Positions 62,297 to 64,000 of a stretch of 64,000 nt of DNA are shown here, piece after piece. The notes below the pieces were generated by a model. That model saw only the letters and a list, made by a program, of their open reading frames with translations, made no database searches and was not told the DNA's origin. Source of the DNA: an uncultured Coriobacteriaceae bacterium (lineage in GTDB: Bacteria; Actinomycetota; Coriobacteriia; Coriobacteriales; Atopobiaceae); contig CACYTH010000002.1 of assembly GCA_902777325.1 (NCBI GenBank), positions 75,831 through 139,830 of the forward strand, written 5' to 3'. Positions within the stretch are counted from its first letter, which is position 1. The number at the start of each line of letters is the position of its first letter. The translations under genes and the position numbers were made by a program.

Positions 62297-63124
62297 TTAC
62301 TCGTCTTCGGCCTGCTTCCAGGGCATGCAGACACGTTGGAGCAGGTCGACGAGGTACATGAGGGCAAGGGAAAGCACGGAGATGAGGATAATGACGGCAA
62401 ACATGCGGTCGTAGGCGAACGACTTGCGGACACGCGTCATGTAGACGCCGAGACCGGAGAAGCCGCCGAGCCACTCGGAGATGACCGCGCCGACGATGGC
62501 GTAGGTCGCGCTGATGCGCAGGCCGCTGAAGAGCTGGTCGAGCGCGCCGGGAAGCTTGACCTGCGTGAAGATCTGCAGGTCAGAGGCACCCATCGTGCGC
62601 ATGAGATCGATCATGTCGGGGTCGGTCGCCTTGAAGCCCGAGACCAGCGAGACGGCCACGGGGAAGAACGTCGTCAGCACGATGAGGATGACCTTGGGCG
62701 CAAGCCCATAGCCAAACCAGAGAACCAGAAGCGGGGCGATGGCCACCGTGGGGATGGTCTGAGAGATGGTGATGAGCGGGTCGAGAGCCAGGTAGATGGT
62801 CTCGAAGCGGTCCATGAGGATCGCGGCGACAAAGCCCACGGCCACGCCGATGATGAGGCCGAGTGCAGACTCGACGAGCGTGGTTCCGGCGTGACTGGCT
62901 AGAAGCGCCGAGTCACTCGCCAGAGCGGACACCACCTGCGTGGGGCTCGGCAGCAGGAAGTTGGGCACAACGCCCAAGCGCACGACCGCCTCCCACACAA
63001 CCAGCAGCACGGCTACGGTGATGGCGGGAACGGCGATGCGCCTTGCATGAGAAGGCCCGGTGCTGACGTTGGCCCGCGAGGTACCGATTGGCTCGGCGTT
63101 GGGAGTGTCGGCAGAGGTTGCCAT
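62297..63124 (-). CDS. thiX: ABC transporter permease ThiX
   Basis: 275 aa, BPD-type inner-membrane permease with an EAA-like loop (MGASDLQIFTQVKLPGALDQLFSGLRI) and five to six helices. Partner of ThiY and ThiZ. ATG 63124 begins MATSADTPNAEPIG; the first 35 residues look cytoplasmic and variable. Confidence 0.9.
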   Translation of the reverse strand: MATSADTPNAEPIGTSRANVSTGPSHARRIAVPAITVAVLLVVWEAVVRLGVVPNFLLPSPTQVVSALASDSALLASHAGTTLVESALGLIIGVAVGFVAAILMDRFETIYLALDPLITISQTIPTVAIAPLLVLWFGYGLAPKVILIVLTTFFPVAVSLVSGFKATDPDMIDLMRTMGASDLQIFTQVKLPGALDQLFSGLRISATYAIVGAVISEWLGGFSGLGVYMTRVRKSFAYDRMFAVIILISVLSLALMYLVDLLQRVCMPWKQAEDE

Positions 63125-63133
63125 GAGAACCCC

Positions 63134-63475
63134 TTACGCGACCGCGGACGGCGCGGTGGGAGCGAACTCGGAATCGGTCTCGTGGTACTTGCCGATCTTG
63201 TGCTCGGTCGACATGACGTCGGTGTTGGGGCGGAAGTCAATCTTTGCGTAGGTCATCATCGAGTTGCAGCCGGCCTTGGCACCAACGAGCTGGCAGTTCT
63301 TGAGGATCTCCATGCAGAGGTCGTAGCTGCCCTCGATGGTGGTCTCAAAGGGTCCGACGTAGTAGTCAACGCCCGTGGAGTCGATGTAGGCAATGACCTC
63401 GTCGACGATGCGGCAGGTCTCCTCGTCGGAGGTGGCGTCCATGGGCAGATATTGGATCGCGATGGCACAGTTCAT
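63134..63475 (-). CDS. Thiamine-binding MTH1187/YkoF-type protein
   Basis: 113 aa, first gene of the operon. AIAIQYLPM, the D-S-T-G-V-D-Y-Y-V-G-P-F-E-T-T-I-E-G motif and late-strand K-----C resemble the MTH1187 family, whose members bind thiamine or its precursors. GGAG upstream of ATG 63475. A likely helper or sensor for the transporter. Confidence 0.8.
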   Translation of the reverse strand: MNCAIAIQYLPMDATSDEETCRIVDEVIAYIDSTGVDYYVGPFETTIEGSYDLCMEILKNCQLVGAKAGCNSMMTYAKIDFRPNTDVMSTEHKIGKYHETDSEFAPTAPSAVA

Positions 63476-63523
63476 GCGCGCGCTCCTCTCTGCGGCCTGC
63501 GGCCGCTGGTTGGGAGCGGGACT

Positions 63524-63556
63524 AAAAAACGAGGCCCCGCTCATGTGGGGACCTCG
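63524..63556 (-). terminator. Attenuator terminator of the TPP switch
   Basis: Hairpin CGAGGTCCCC / CGGGGCCTCG (one G-T pair) followed by TTTTTT on the minus strand, between the aptamer and the first gene. Formation when TPP is bound would stop transcription. Confidence 0.88.
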
Positions 63557-63572
63557 CGTCTGCATCCGTGTG

Positions 63573-63664
63573 TGGTCCCTACGCTGGCATTACCCAGATC
63601 AGGTTGGAGGGTCGAGCGATTTGGTCGCTCCTCTCAGCCAGGCCATATGCTCCTAGCTCCCCTT
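63573..63664 (-). ncRNA. TPP riboswitch (THI box)
   Basis: Minus strand contains GGGGAGCT, GGCTGAGAGG, GACCCTCCAACCTGATCTGG and GGTAATGCCAGCGTAGGGA, the full conserved TPP aptamer. It heads the MTH1187-thiX-thiY-thiZ operon, with an attenuator after it. Confidence 0.95.
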
Positions 63665-63675
63665 TTGTGATTGCC

Positions 63676-63705
63676 ACTATAGCACACCTTTCTGGGTGGT
63701 ACGAA
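63676..63705 (-). promoter_or_regulatory. Promoter of the thiamine-uptake operon
   Basis: TTCGTA (63700-63705) and TATAGT (63676-63681), spacer 18, just upstream of the TPP aptamer. Confidence 0.6.
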
Positions 63706-63795
63706 TCTGGTACAAATCGCGCTCGGATTTGAACGGCGGTCCATAGATACGACTCATCGACTTACACTCCATCCTTCATTACCACAGAGCGCGAG

Positions 63796-64000
63796 ATGCG
63801 CCGCCACGAGGCCAGCGACGCCGCCATCGCCCGCCGTGCCGCCGAGCTTGACGGCAACGGCTTCGAGTCGGACGGCTACCTCATCGCCAACGCGCAGCAC
63901 AACTGCGTGGCTGGGTTCATCGACAAGTACGCCAGCGGCCAGACCGACCTCTGGCTGATGCAGAAGTGCAGCGACCCCGGCAGGCCGCTCGAGACCGTTG
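63796..64000 (+). CDS. Partial open frame at right edge, function unknown
   Basis: A frame open to the window end from about 63733; the first ATG in it is 63796. The encoded start MRRHEASDAAIARRAAELDG continues LIANAQHNCVAGFIDKYASG. GC codon use looks coding, but the ribosome-binding site is weak, and the start may lie upstream or the gene may be a 5'-truncated fragment. Confidence 0.4.
   Translation, partial: MRRHEASDAAIARRAAELDGNGFESDGYLIANAQHNCVAGFIDKYASGQTDLWLMQKCSDPGRPLETV

Noticed and set aside
1-64000. tRNA, rRNA, CRISPR arrays, IS elements and prophage
   Set aside because: I looked for cloverleaf arms, repeated spacers, transposase motifs and phage structural genes and saw none; the only holin-like gene (24052) is a chromosomal YvlD-type protein.

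Overview
The window reads as a chromosomal segment of a high-GC, strictly anaerobic, low-redundancy actinobacterium. The best fit is class Coriobacteriia, family Atopobiaceae (an Olsenella-like organism). Evidence is the GC-rich codon use, the gatCAB, ruvCAB and dapAB layouts, a superoxide reductase instead of an aerobic defence set, class II fructose-bisphosphate aldolase, FucO-type alcohol dehydrogenase, and a SufBCDSU-Rrf2 operon as the visible iron-sulfur machinery. This assignment is inference; no rRNA or tRNA gene is present to test it.

Left part (1-14125): recQ (cut by the left edge), an EamA transporter overlapping a phosphopantetheinyl-transferase-like gene, ruvC-ruvA-ruvB behind a LexA-type box, a NAD-synthetase homologue that has lost the motifs of both its active sites, superoxide reductase, a proline-iminopeptidase-like hydrolase, a perfect 51-bp-stem palindrome, an AbiF/AbiD-type HEPN gene and dnaE. 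Middle part (14364-33630): an M18 aminopeptidase, a membrane-anchored protein, an addB-addA nuclease-helicase pair, a TrpR-family regulator, a small membrane protein, a DUF2974 protein, fucO, a YdcF-like protein, a pyridoxal-kinase/TIGR04076 pair, a DUF3825 protein with a long Pro-Glu-Ala linker, a NadB/FrdA-like flavoprotein and a GNAT enzyme.

Right part (33661-64000): a GH1 glycosidase, a PurF homologue lacking the N-terminal cysteine, a membrane protein with HEYGH, gatC-gatA-gatB, then a lower-GC insert-like stretch with one large TerD-like protein and long non-coding flanks. Next come a small acidic lipoprotein with YGPPP motifs followed by a radical SAM/SPASM enzyme (a candidate peptide/lipoprotein-modification pair), a flotillin, a HAD phosphatase, the suf operon, fba with a duplicated 3' end, dapA-dapB behind a lysine riboswitch, a second YdcF-like membrane protein, and a thiamine-precursor uptake operon behind a TPP riboswitch and terminator.

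Two reading-frame breaks lie in the suf operon: a one-base loss in sufB, and a deletion in sufD that removes its conserved HGAT region. They need raw-read confirmation. The most promising little-described system is the lipoprotein/radical-SAM pair at 44515-45965. The TerD-like protein island and the doubly degenerate NAD-synthetase homologue are next.
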